Shown here: piece by piece, positions 1 through 8,365 of the stretch | Layout of the letters: every line of letters begins with the position of its first letter | Position numbering within the stretch: the first letter of the stretch is position 1 | From: Nitrospirota bacterium | Lineage (GTDB): Bacteria; Nitrospirota; Thermodesulfovibrionia; Thermodesulfovibrionales; Dissulfurispiraceae | Assembly: GCA_021847795.1 (NCBI GenBank) | Contig: JAJZPZ010000009.1 | Span: 1 to 47,752, forward strand | DNA: 47,752 nt | Direction of reading: 5' to 3' | Notes under the pieces: model-generated | Seen by the model: only the letters and a program-made list of their open reading frames with translations | Told to the model about the DNA's origin: nothing | The model's database searches: none | Position numbers and translations under genes: made by a program

Positions 1-2
1 CC

Positions 3-1028
3 GCGTATGCCGATGAGGTCAACGCAAGAGCAGCTGTTGTTATTGACGGCGCAACTGAAAAGATATTATATGCAAAAAATCCCCACTGGAAGCTTCAGCC
101 CGCCAGCACAACAAAGCTTGTTACCGCCATGGTTGCCCTGGACAGGCTGAACCCCGATTCGACCATCACCATCAGCGAGAATGCTGCAAATACCCCTTCC
201 GTCTCTCCGCACCTGAGGGCCGGGGAGAAGTTCACGGTAAGGGATGTCCTGCACCTTGCCCTGATGCGGTCCATCAACGGCGCGGCGGTTGCGCTGGCAG
301 AAGCCGTTGCGGGCTCTGAAGACAGGTTCGCCACCATGATGAACGAGAAGGCTTCGCTCCTGGGAGCTGAAAATACCTGGTTTGTAAATGCAACCGGGCT
401 GCCGGGGCCGGGACAGTACATTACGGCCTTTGACCTTGCGAAGGTCATGAGGGAAGCACTTAAATATCCCATGATCAGGGATATTATCGGCACAAAAGTC
501 AAGGAGGTCTCCTCGGAAGGCGGGAGGCGGATGGTCATCAAGAACACAGACCATCTCTTGTGGTCCGACGATGAGCTTATAGGCGGAAAGACAGGTTATA
601 CAAGGGCTGCCGGGCACTGCTTTGTCTGCGCTGCGAAGAGGGGGCAGAGCACGCTTATTACCGCTGTCCTGGGAGAGCATGTAAGGGATTACCTGTGGCA
701 GGATTCGAGCGGGCTCATTGCACGGGGCTATGATGTCATTACCCATAAATCCGAGCCCATGATTTACCTGAGTGCCGTTAAGGAAAACCCGGTCGTGTTC
801 GCGTCATACAAGGCAAAGCCGAAAAAGAGACACAGGGCGCATAAATATAAGGGTGCCCGGAAATCCGCCAGAAATTCCGGTAATGGTAAGAAGATTCTGG
901 CCGTCAAAAAGAAGCACAAAAAGACAAAGAGCGCCCACGTCAGGATGGCCAAGAACAGGAAAGGAAAAAAGTCCTCACCGAAAAAGCATTTGTCGGCCGG
1001 AAATCATGAATCGGTAAAGAGGTCTTAA
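3..1028 (+). CDS. dacA: D-alanyl-D-alanine carboxypeptidase (peptidase S11, PBP5/DacA type), 5' end outside window
   Basis: This enzyme removes the terminal D-alanine from peptidoglycan pentapeptides in the periplasm. The reading frame is open from base 3, upstream of the ATG listed in the ORF track, and the true start lies outside the window. The visible part begins with AYA, which looks like a signal peptidase I site. All three penicillin-binding motifs are present in order: SxxK as STTK (visible residue about 35), SxN as SIN (about 90) and KTG as GGKTGYT (about 196). The usual PBP5 beta-rich domain seems reduced. The protein instead ends in about 80 residues very rich in Lys, Arg and His, which may bind wall polymers or the membrane surface. 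It sits 5 bases before murD, an unusual place for a dacA gene in a dcw cluster. Confidence 0.93.
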   Translation, partial: AYADEVNARAAVVIDGATEKILYAKNPHWKLQPASTTKLVTAMVALDRLNPDSTITISENAANTPSVSPHLRAGEKFTVRDVLHLALMRSINGAAVALAEAVAGSEDRFATMMNEKASLLGAENTWFVNATGLPGPGQYITAFDLAKVMREALKYPMIRDIIGTKVKEVSSEGGRRMVIKNTDHLLWSDDELIGGKTGYTRAAGHCFVCAAKRGQSTLITAVLGEHVRDYLWQDSSGLIARGYDVITHKSEPMIYLSAVKENPVVFASYKAKPKKRHRAHKYKGARKSARNSGNGKKILAVKKKHKKTKSAHVRMAKNRKGKKSSPKKHLSAGNHESVKRS

Positions 1029-1033
1029 CCTCC

Positions 1034-2443
1034 TTGGTCACGGCGCTTACGGATCTGGGGGGGAGGCCGGTTACTGTCGTCGGTCTTGCAAGGAGCGGGG
1101 TCTGCGCGGCCAATCTGCTCGTTTGTCTAGGGGCTGTTGTGACAGTAACGGACAGGAAGAAATCACAGGAACTTCAGGCATACCTTGATAAACTCAATCC
1201 TGCTGTAAGGCTCGCGCTCGGAAGCCATCCGCCCGAACTCTTTGAGCGGGCATCCCTGATTATCGTAAGCCCGGGAGTTCCGCTGGGTATCGCACCGCTG
1301 AAGCCGGCCTCGGGCAAAGGTATACCGGTAATCGGGGAACTGGAGCTTGCCTACCAGGTCATAAAGCAGAACGCGGAAGACGGGAAGCCCGGAACGGATT
1401 TTTTTGCGATAACCGGGACCAACGGGAAATCGACAACCACTGCCCTGCTGTACGAGGTATTCAAAAACAGCGGATTCAGCACAGCCGTAGGCGGCAACAC
1501 AGGCGATGCGCTGACAGGCGTGCTTTTCGATACTTCGTCCTGTGCTGTCCGCATTCCCCCCGTCCAATCCGTTGTGACGGAAGTATCCAGCTTCCAGCTG
1601 GAAGCTATCCGGGAGTTCAGGCCCAAAGGCGCTGCGATTCTCAATATCACACCGGACCACCTGGACAGGTATGCCTCCATGGAAGATTACTTTGAAGCGA
1701 AATGCAGGGTCTTTTTAAATCAGAGGGCAGGAGATTTCCTGGTGCTGAACGCCGATGACCCGGAGACTGCAGAGGCGCTGAAACGCGTCAGCGGGCCGGA
1801 GGTCTTCTTTTTCAGCAGGAAGAAAGAGGTGGCAGGAGCGTACTTCAAAGGCGGGTCAATCTGTTTCAATCTCCCCGGTGTGCCTTCAGCCTTCAGCCTT
1901 CAGCCTTCGACCTTTAAAATTAAGGGTGTTCACAACATAGAAAACGCTATGGCGGCGGCCGCGATGGCGCTCCTGGCGGGGTGCAGCGCTGATGCCATGG
2001 CAGATACCCTGGAGAGCTTTACCGGCCTTGAGCACAGGCTTGAGTTTGTGCGCGAACTGGACGGGGTGCGGTATATCAACGATTCCAAAGGGACCAATGT
2101 GGGCGCTGTGATGAAATCCCTTGAGAGCTTTCGCGAGCCGGTGATCCTGATTGCAGGCGGCAGGGACAAAGACAGCGACTTTACGGAACTGGGGCCCCTG
2201 GTAAAGGACAGGGTCAAAGCGCTCGTTCTCATCGGAGAGGCGCGGGACAAAATCAGGAAGGCCCTAGGCGATGTGAAGGAGACGTTTATGGCGGATGACC
2301 TGCAGGATGCGATAACCAGGGCGAGGGACATTGCCTCTCCCGGCGATGTTGTCCTGCTCTCCCCCGCATGCGCCAGCTTTGATATGTTCAGGGATTTTGA
2401 AGACAGGGGCGGAAAATTCAAGGAAGCGGTCATGGGCCTGTGA
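1034..2443 (+). CDS. murD: UDP-N-acetylmuramoyl-L-alanine--D-glutamate ligase
   Basis: Cytoplasmic Mur ligase that adds D-glutamate to UDP-MurNAc-L-Ala using ATP. The N-terminal UDP-binding fold carries VVGLARSG (residues 15-22). The ATP loop is GTNGKST (128-134), and the C-terminal domain has RYINDSKGTN. Length (469 aa) is normal. The start is a TTG behind a weak AGAGG site, because no ATG is in frame nearby. The stop overlaps the ftsW start (GTGA), so the two are probably translationally coupled. Residues about 284-294 (PSAFSLQPSTF) are encoded by a family C nucleotide repeat, inserted just before the conserved GVHNIENA segment. All motifs are intact, so the enzyme should be active. Confidence 0.95.
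   Translation: MVTALTDLGGRPVTVVGLARSGVCAANLLVCLGAVVTVTDRKKSQELQAYLDKLNPAVRLALGSHPPELFERASLIIVSPGVPLGIAPLKPASGKGIPVIGELELAYQVIKQNAEDGKPGTDFFAITGTNGKSTTTALLYEVFKNSGFSTAVGGNTGDALTGVLFDTSSCAVRIPPVQSVVTEVSSFQLEAIREFRPKGAAILNITPDHLDRYASMEDYFEAKCRVFLNQRAGDFLVLNADDPETAEALKRVSGPEVFFFSRKKEVAGAYFKGGSICFNLPGVPSAFSLQPSTFKIKGVHNIENAMAAAAMALLAGCSADAMADTLESFTGLEHRLEFVRELDGVRYINDSKGTNVGAVMKSLESFREPVILIAGGRDKDSDFTELGPLVKDRVKALVLIGEARDKIRKALGDVKETFMADDLQDAITRARDIASPGDVVLLSPACASFDMFRDFEDRGGKFKEAVMGL
1883..1916. repeat. Family C repeat inside murD, in frame
   Basis: Tandem CCTTCAG units (CTTCAGCCTTCAGCC) run inside the murD coding frame and specify SAFSLQPSTF. The same type of sequence lies between ftsA and ftsZ and inside the C26 peptidase gene at 42349-42382, where it is read in the same frame. 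Confidence 0.85.
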
Positions 2444-3729
2444 AACAATCCTACGATAAATGGCTACTGTTCATTGTCCTCCTGCTCATCCTGGTCGGCC
2501 TGACAGCCGTGTACAGCTCGACTTCGGTCATCTCCCCGGACGTCGTGGAAAAATTCAGGAGAAAAGGGGTGGCGCTGAGCCAGTTCGGGTTTGTCAAAAA
2601 ACAGCTCTTCACGGTCCTGCTCGGCGCCATGGCCCTGCTCATTGCTTATAAGACACCTCTTGAGCGCCTGAAAAAACTCTCCATTCCCCTGCTGGTTATC
2701 TCCCTTGCCTGCCTCGGCCTGGTCTTCACGAAGTTCGGCATCACTGCTGGAGGCGCGCGGCGATGGATAAGGGTGTGGCCGTCTACGTTCCAGCCTTCGG
2801 AGCTTGTCAAACTCGCCATGGTGATTTTCCTTGCGAAGTACGTGACCATGCCGGATTTCAAAAAGGACAAATTCTCCTCCTTTGTTGTTCCCATTGTCAT
2901 CATGGGGATGTTCCAGGTCGTGTTTTTAAAGCAGCCCGACTTCGGGGCTGTGATGAGCCTGGCGCTCCTCACCATGTGCATGCTCTTTTTATCGGGCATC
3001 AGGCTGCGCTACCTGCTCTCCCTCGGCGCCCTGGGAATCCCGGTCGTCATTAAGCTGATATCGGAGCCCTACAGATGGAGGAGGGTGGCGGCTTTTCTCG
3101 ATCCCTGGAAAGATGCGCAGGGCAGCGGGTTCCAGCTTGTCCAGTCCTTCATAGCCCTCGGGAGCGGGGGGCTGACAGGAGTGGGCCTTGGCCAGGGGAA
3201 ACAGAAACTCTCCTTCCTGCCCGAGGTGCATACGGACTTCATATTTTCCCTTATCGGGGAAGAGCTGGGTTTCATAGGGGCCGTATGTGTGGCGCTCCTT
3301 TTCTTCGCCCTGTTCATCAAAGGGATTCTCATTGCCCGGAAGGCTGCTGAACCTTTCCACTACTTCCTTGCCTTCGGGCTCTCCATGATGATCGCAATCC
3401 AGGCAATCATGAATTTTTCTGTGGTCACCGGGATGGTCCCTACAAAAGGACTGCCCCTGCCCTTTATCAGCTACGGGGGATCGTCGCTGATGATCAATAT
3501 GACAGCTGCGGGATTGCTGCTGAATGTATCGGGCGCCCGGGGCCGCAGCATGCAGGGCGGTTACGGGCCGGCAGCTGCTCATGAAGCGCCGGCCGGAAAG
3601 GCCCCCCTTACCGTTGCGCGCGCCTCTGTGCCTGCTGAAAGCTGCCCGAACTGGAACAGGGGATACGGGTATAGTTACTATAAAAAGAAGCTCTCTAAAA
3701 ACCAGAAGCCTTTCGGGCACAGGGGATGA
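2440..3729 (+). CDS. ftsW: SEDS-family peptidoglycan glycosyltransferase FtsW
   Basis: Polytopic inner-membrane protein that polymerises lipid II glycan strands at the septum together with a class B PBP. About ten hydrophobic segments are visible. SEDS landmarks include GGARRWIRV near residue 105, QPSELVKLAMV, KQPDFG, and the C-terminal KGLPLPFISYGGSS signature. The GTG start overlaps the murD stop. The C-terminal tail of about 65 residues after the last membrane segment is longer than usual and rich in Ala, Pro and basic residues. The stop overlaps the murG start (ATGA). RodA is the alternative, but position in the dcw cluster favours FtsW. Confidence 0.94.
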   Translation: MKQSYDKWLLFIVLLLILVGLTAVYSSTSVISPDVVEKFRRKGVALSQFGFVKKQLFTVLLGAMALLIAYKTPLERLKKLSIPLLVISLACLGLVFTKFGITAGGARRWIRVWPSTFQPSELVKLAMVIFLAKYVTMPDFKKDKFSSFVVPIVIMGMFQVVFLKQPDFGAVMSLALLTMCMLFLSGIRLRYLLSLGALGIPVVIKLISEPYRWRRVAAFLDPWKDAQGSGFQLVQSFIALGSGGLTGVGLGQGKQKLSFLPEVHTDFIFSLIGEELGFIGAVCVALLFFALFIKGILIARKAAEPFHYFLAFGLSMMIAIQAIMNFSVVTGMVPTKGLPLPFISYGGSSLMINMTAAGLLLNVSGARGRSMQGGYGPAAAHEAPAGKAPLTVARASVPAESCPNWNRGYGYSYYKKKLSKNQKPFGHRG

Positions 3730-4820
3730 GGATAATCATTGCAGGCGGCGGTACGGGGGGGCACCTTTTCCCCGGAATTGCCTTGGCCGACGAATTTAAA
3801 GAACAAGGCCTTTCCCGGGACATCGTTTTCGTCGGCACCGAGCACGGTATAGAGTCGAAGATTGTCCCCAGGGAGGGGTACCCCTTGAAGTTCCTGAGGG
3901 CTGAGGGAATTCTCGGGAAGTCCTTTTTCAAAAAGGTGAAGGCCCTTCTTGTATTCCTCCTCTCTTTTTTCGATTCCTACAAGATACTGAGGTTCATCAG
4001 GCCTGATATCGTGATCGGCGTCGGCGGCTACGCCTCAGCCGGCATCCTGCTGACCGCGCACTTCAGGGGAATTCCCACGATCATACTGGAACAGAACTCC
4101 GTTCCCGGTTTTGCGAACAGGCTTTTGGGAAAGTTCGTGGATGCAATCGCCGTCACCTACCAGGAGAGCATCGCCTTTTTCCCGCAGGACAGGACCTATC
4201 TGACCGGGAACCCCATACGGAAACATATCCTCAGGGCCGATGAGAACAAGGCCTACTCCCTTTTCCCCCTTGAGAGGGGCAAATTTACGGTCTTCGTCTT
4301 CGGGGGCAGCGCCGGGGCGCAAAGCATAAATCAGTCAATGACAGAGGCATTGAATTATTTGCTGGATTTAAGGCACAATATCCAGTTCCTCCATCAGACG
4401 GGTGAAAAGGACCATGCAAAGGTCACCGGGGCCTACAGGAACCTGGGGTTTTCCGGGATCGTGGTGCCTTTCATATACCAGATGGCGGAGGCATATTCGA
4501 TAGCCGATATTGTTGTCTGCAGGGCAGGCGCAACGACCCTTGCTGAGATTACGGCCATAGGGAAACCTGCAATCCTGGTGCCGTACCCCTATGCGGCATC
4601 GAACCACCAGGAGCACAATGCCAGAAGGCTGGAAGATATGGGGGCTGCACGGCTGATACTGGACAGGGATTTGAGCGGCGAGGCGCTGGCCGGGGCCGTA
4701 AGGGATTTGTACAACGATGAAAAGGCAAGGAAGGATATGCAAAAGGTCGCTTCCGTGTTCGGCCGGAATGATGCGGCGGAAAGGGTCGTTGATATAGCAA
4801 TGAGCCTGGTGAAAAAATAA
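3726..4820 (+). CDS. murG: UDP-GlcNAc:undecaprenyl-PP-MurNAc-pentapeptide GlcNAc transferase MurG
   Basis: Membrane-associated GT28 glycosyltransferase that turns lipid I into lipid II. The N-terminal glycine-rich loop GGGTGGHLFPG (residues 6-16) binds the lipid-linked acceptor. The second glycine loop FGGSAGAQSIN and the donor-binding segment CRAGATTLAEI lie in the C-terminal half, followed by the AASNHQEHNA acceptor/donor cleft segment. The length of 364 aa is typical. The start codon overlaps the ftsW stop, so coupling is likely. murC follows after 35 bases. Confidence 0.96.
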   Translation: MRIIIAGGGTGGHLFPGIALADEFKEQGLSRDIVFVGTEHGIESKIVPREGYPLKFLRAEGILGKSFFKKVKALLVFLLSFFDSYKILRFIRPDIVIGVGGYASAGILLTAHFRGIPTIILEQNSVPGFANRLLGKFVDAIAVTYQESIAFFPQDRTYLTGNPIRKHILRADENKAYSLFPLERGKFTVFVFGGSAGAQSINQSMTEALNYLLDLRHNIQFLHQTGEKDHAKVTGAYRNLGFSGIVVPFIYQMAEAYSIADIVVCRAGATTLAEITAIGKPAILVPYPYAASNHQEHNARRLEDMGAARLILDRDLSGEALAGAVRDLYNDEKARKDMQKVASVFGRNDAAERVVDIAMSLVKK

Positions 4821-4855
4821 CGGTTCAAGCCGTTCGGACCGGTTAAGGAGCATCC

Positions 4856-6223
4856 ATGTTTAATACATACAGGATTATTCATTTCGTCGGTATAGGCGGG
4901 ATCGGCATGAGCGGTATTGCGGAGGTACTGCACAACCTCGGGTACGAGGTGACCGGGTCCGATGTCAGGGAATCGGATACAACTGCCAGATTGCGGGGGC
5001 TCGGGATAAAGGTGTACATCGGCCATTCGGGCGAGAACATAGATCATGCCCATGTGGTGGTCATTTCTTCAGCGGTTTCTCCGGACAACCCCGAGGTCGT
5101 TGAGGCCCGGCACAGGGCCGTCCCCGTGATCCCCCGTGCCGAGATGCTTGCCGAACTGGGCAGGCTGAAATACGGGGTGCTGGTGGCGGGCGCCCACGGA
5201 AAGACTACGACGACGTCCCTTATCGCAACGATACTCGGGGAAGGGGACCTGGACCCTACCGTTGTCATCGGCGGCAGGCTCAATGCGATCGGCAGCAATG
5301 CAAAGCTGGGGCAGGGGGACTACATTGTTGCAGAGGCCGATGAGAGCGACGGGTCTTTTCTCAAGCTGAACCCCACGATTGCAGTAATAACGAACATCGA
5401 CAGGGAGCATATGGAATTCTTCAGGGATATGGAGACCCTGAAAAGCGCATTCCTGTCCTTTATAAACAAGATACCCTTTTACGGAATCGCCGTCCTCTGC
5501 ATAGAGAATCCATACATCCGGGACCTGATCCCCTCGGTCCGTAGGAAAATACTGACCTACGGGCTGTCCGACAGTGCGGACATCTATGCCGGTAATATAC
5601 GGCATTCCGGTACCAGGATGACCTTCGAGCCGGTCTACAAAGGGGAATCCCTCGGCGTCTTCAGCGTGCCCATGCCGGGAATGCACAATGTGCTGAACAG
5701 CCTTGCAGCCATAGCAGCGGCAATGGAGCTGCAGATCCCCGTGGCTGTTATAGCACGGGCGCTCAGCGGTTTCAGCGGCATTCACCGCAGGTTTGAATTA
5801 AAGGGAGAGACAAGGAACATAAAGGTGTTTGACGACTACGGCCACCACCCCTCTGAGATCTCGGCCACCCTGAAGGCAGCCAGGGAGTGCTTTGCCGGGA
5901 ACCGGTTGTTTGTGCTGTTCCAACCGCACAGGTATACGAGGACAAGGGACCTTATGGACGAATTCGCCGTAAGTTTCGGCAAGGCTGACAGGCTGTTCCT
6001 GATGGACATATACCCGGCAGGGGAAAAGCCGATCGAGGGAGTTAATGCCCAGAGCCTTTTGAAGAGCATCGAGAGATCGGGTGTCAGGGACATCCACTAC
6101 ATCCCCGACAGGAAAGAAATGATCAGAACCATCCTGTCCGCATTGGAGCCGGGCGATGTCCTCGTTACACTCGGGGCGGGCGATGTGTATAAAATGGGAG
6201 AGGAAGTACTGAAGGGGCTGTAA
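4856..6223 (+). CDS. murC: UDP-N-acetylmuramate--L-alanine ligase
   Basis: First Mur ligase, joining L-alanine to UDP-MurNAc in the cytoplasm. The N-terminus has HFVGIGGIGMSGIAEVL (residues 9-25), typical of MurC. The ATP loop is GAHGKTTTTS (about 112-121), and EADESDGSF and the C-terminal DDYGHHPSEI motif are present. The length of 455 aa is normal. An AAGGAG-like site (TTAAGGAGCATCC) precedes the ATG by a good distance. After murC there is no murB, only a 298-base gap with a repeat, and then ddl. Confidence 0.96.
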   Translation: MFNTYRIIHFVGIGGIGMSGIAEVLHNLGYEVTGSDVRESDTTARLRGLGIKVYIGHSGENIDHAHVVVISSAVSPDNPEVVEARHRAVPVIPRAEMLAELGRLKYGVLVAGAHGKTTTTSLIATILGEGDLDPTVVIGGRLNAIGSNAKLGQGDYIVAEADESDGSFLKLNPTIAVITNIDREHMEFFRDMETLKSAFLSFINKIPFYGIAVLCIENPYIRDLIPSVRRKILTYGLSDSADIYAGNIRHSGTRMTFEPVYKGESLGVFSVPMPGMHNVLNSLAAIAAAMELQIPVAVIARALSGFSGIHRRFELKGETRNIKVFDDYGHHPSEISATLKAARECFAGNRLFVLFQPHRYTRTRDLMDEFAVSFGKADRLFLMDIYPAGEKPIEGVNAQSLLKSIERSGVRDIHYIPDRKEMIRTILSALEPGDVLVTLGAGDVYKMGEEVLKGL

Positions 6224-6521
6224 GGGATGGCCATCTGTCCGTCCGGACCGCTCGGGACCTGCTGTACCTGCCAGTGTTTGAATCTGTTTGCGCCTCTGAA
6301 CCCACCCCTCCCCCCTCACAAGAGGGGACTTCATAAAATAAACAGCGACTTCTCTCTAAGTACCCTCTTTGGAGGGGTGCAGGGGTGGGTTGCATACTCC
6401 GGTGATATATTTTTGCCACTTCTTTCCCCTGCATTGGACCAAAAGAAAAGATGGAGATATTATAAGCGTCCCTGATAAAATAGGGGGCATTAAAATTGGA
6501 AGTGGCGAGGTGTATTGAGAC
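6224..6521. other. Intergenic gap where murB would normally lie
   Basis: I see no gene here. ORFs on both strands are low-complexity and match no Mur enzyme. The gap holds the family D inverted repeat and an AT-rich stretch (GATATTATAAG) that could serve as a promoter for ddl-ftsQ-ftsA. The ddl ATG has only a weak upstream site (GAGGTGTATTGAGAC). Confidence 0.6.
6299..6391. repeat. Family D imperfect inverted repeat
   Basis: A 30-base left arm (AACCCACCCCTCCCCCC...) at 6299-6328 is largely complementary to the right arm ending ...GCAGGGGTGGGTT at 6361-6391. The arms are separated by a 32-base A+T-rich loop. It lies 75 bases behind the murC stop and could form a stable mRNA hairpin. Confidence 0.75.
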
Positions 6522-7466
6522 ATGAAAACTAAGAAACGCATAGGAGTTATTGCCGGAGGGACGTCCGCCGAGCGGGAGGTCTCCCTGAAAAGCGGCAATG
6601 CCATACATAAATCATTACTGTCCATGGGATATCACGCGGTCTTTATCGATGCCGGAGCCGATCTCTGCGAAGCCCTCAGGGAAGAGAAGATTGAAATCGC
6701 CTTTATGGCGCTCCACGGAGGCTCGGGTGAAAACGGCGCGGTGCAGGGGCTTCTCGAGGTCATGGAAATCCCCTATACGGGATCGGGTATCCTTGCCTCG
6801 GCGCTTGCCATGGATAAAGAGATGTCGAAGAAGATGTTTCTCGCCCATGATGTGCCTGTTCCCGCCTTTGTCACTGTGGAGAGGGAGCAGGCAGGCGGGC
6901 AGGGGAGGATAAACACACAGCTGATTACCGCTATTGTTGATTTCCCGTTGCCCTGGGTGGTCAAGCCCGTTGCAGAGGGATCGAGCATAGGGGTCAGTAT
7001 TGTAAAAAGCGACAGTGACATAGAGGAAGCGCTGAAAGAGGCCTTCTCATATGGCCGGAAAATCATCATAGAGCAGTACATAGCGGGAAAAGAGATCCAG
7101 ATCGGGATCCTCGGGCAGAAGGCCCTTGGCGGGGTGGAAGTGAGGCCTTCAGCGGAATTTTACAGCTATGAGGCCAAATACACTCCCGGCCTTACGCAGT
7201 ATATTTTACCCCCCGAGGTCGATGAGGCCGCCTATGATACGCTCCAAACCATGGCCCTGAACGCCCATAATGCCCTCGGCTGCAAGGGGGCCACGCGGGT
7301 CGATTTTATCCTCGATGATTCCAACAACCCCTACCTGCTCGAAGTGAATACGATCCCCGGTATGACTGAGACGAGCCTCCTGCCCAAGATCGCGAAACTC
7401 TCGGGTATGGAATTTTCCGATCTGATAGAGGAGATACTTGGTTCGGTATTGCAGGGCGAAGATTAA
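6522..7466 (+). CDS. ddl: D-alanine--D-alanine ligase
   Basis: ATP-grasp enzyme making the D-Ala-D-Ala dipeptide of the wall precursor. The N-terminus [19 protein letters not shown] is the Ddl signature with its substrate-binding Glu and Ser. [18 protein letters not shown] and the central GSSIGVS loop follow, and the C-terminus carries the metal-binding EVNTIPGMT. At 314 aa it is the short DdlB-type. It lies just before ftsQ, the standard dcw order. Confidence 0.95.
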   Translation: MKTKKRIGVIAGGTSAEREVSLKSGNAIHKSLLSMGYHAVFIDAGADLCEALREEKIEIAFMALHGGSGENGAVQGLLEVMEIPYTGSGILASALAMDKEMSKKMFLAHDVPVPAFVTVEREQAGGQGRINTQLITAIVDFPLPWVVKPVAEGSSIGVSIVKSDSDIEEALKEAFSYGRKIIIEQYIAGKEIQIGILGQKALGGVEVRPSAEFYSYEAKYTPGLTQYILPPEVDEAAYDTLQTMALNAHNALGCKGATRVDFILDDSNNPYLLEVNTIPGMTETSLLPKIAKLSGMEFSDLIEEILGSVLQGED

Positions 7467-7498
7467 GATACGGGCTTTTTGATTGGCGGACACCGCGT

Positions 7499-8362
7499 AT
7501 GAACAGAAGAAATCTCAGGACATTGAAGAGGAAAAAAGAGGGCAGACGGTTCAGGCTCGTTATTTTCATCCCCCTTTTTATTGTTTCTGTCTGCCTCGGT
7601 ATTTTCTTCCTGGTCAGGCACTATGTTCTTCTGAGGGAGATAGTCTTTATCGGCAACAGCCATCTCAAGAACGAGGAGTTGAGGTCGCTTATCAGGATCA
7701 AAGAAAATGAAGGTATCTTCAGCGTGCCGGGCAGGACGATTTACAGCAGCCTCCGGCAGTCCCCGTGGATAAAGGACGCGGTAATACGCAAGGAGTTGTC
7801 GGGCAGGATGCTGATAAAAGTGACCGAAGGGGTTCCCGTGGCCATCCTGAGCCTGTCCGGTGTCCCCTATCTTGTAGACAAGGACGGATGTGTGCTGGAA
7901 CAGATGCGGGACGGCACGGTCTTGTTTTTGCCTGTCATCAAGGATATCGATCCCGGTAAAAATGCGGGAACGTTTATGGAAGCGGTAAAGTTTGTAGACG
8001 TTCTCCACGATAAAAAGATTCTGGCCTATGACGGGGAAGTGGAAATAACAGGGCAAAGGCCTGAAGACATTTCGCTCAAGGTGGACAAGGTCGTCATCAA
8101 GGTCGGGACCGGGGATTACGATAAAAAGCTGACAAGGCTTGAGGATATCAGGGATGAGATACAGAAAAGGAACATGGTGATCGATTATATCGACCTCAGG
8201 TTCGCCAATAAGATAATCGTAAAGCCTGTCAGTACTGCCGGGGGGGAGGACGTGAAAGCGCAGGACGCGGAAAAACAGGACGTGAAAGCGCAGGACGTGA
8301 AAACGGCGGACAAAGCCCCTGCCAGGCATGAGAATAAGAAAGCCCGCAAGAGAAAGAGATGA
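7499..8362 (+). CDS. ftsQ: Cell-division protein FtsQ/DivIB
   Basis: Single-pass divisome protein that links cytoplasmic FtsA/FtsZ with periplasmic FtsL, FtsB and the wall synthases. A basic N-terminus (RRNLRTLKRKKEGRR) is followed by one membrane helix (about residues 22-42). Next come a POTRA domain starting at IVFIGNSHLKNEEL and a beta domain. The last 40 residues form a charged tail with a 10-residue repeat (DVKAQD) encoded by a 30-base tandem repeat. The tail ends in KKARKRKR. ftsA begins 3 bases after the stop. Confidence 0.9.
   Translation: MNRRNLRTLKRKKEGRRFRLVIFIPLFIVSVCLGIFFLVRHYVLLREIVFIGNSHLKNEELRSLIRIKENEGIFSVPGRTIYSSLRQSPWIKDAVIRKELSGRMLIKVTEGVPVAILSLSGVPYLVDKDGCVLEQMRDGTVLFLPVIKDIDPGKNAGTFMEAVKFVDVLHDKKILAYDGEVEITGQRPEDISLKVDKVVIKVGTGDYDKKLTRLEDIRDEIQKRNMVIDYIDLRFANKIIVKPVSTAGGEDVKAQDAEKQDVKAQDVKTADKAPARHENKKARKRKR
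8247..8310. repeat. 30-base tandem repeat in the ftsQ 3' end
   Basis: The 21-base word starting AGGACGTGAAAGCGCAGG occurs exactly at 8247 and again at 8277, and a shorter third partial copy follows. The period is 30 bases, so the frame is kept, and it encodes the DVKAQD repeat in the FtsQ tail. Confidence 0.85.
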
Positions 8363-8365
8363 GCT

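Noticed and set aside
6227-6475. Track ORF of 82 residues between murC and ddl, a possible small protein in the murB position
   Set aside because: It is a translation of the family D repeat and AT-rich flank, with Pro-rich low complexity and no resemblance to MurB.
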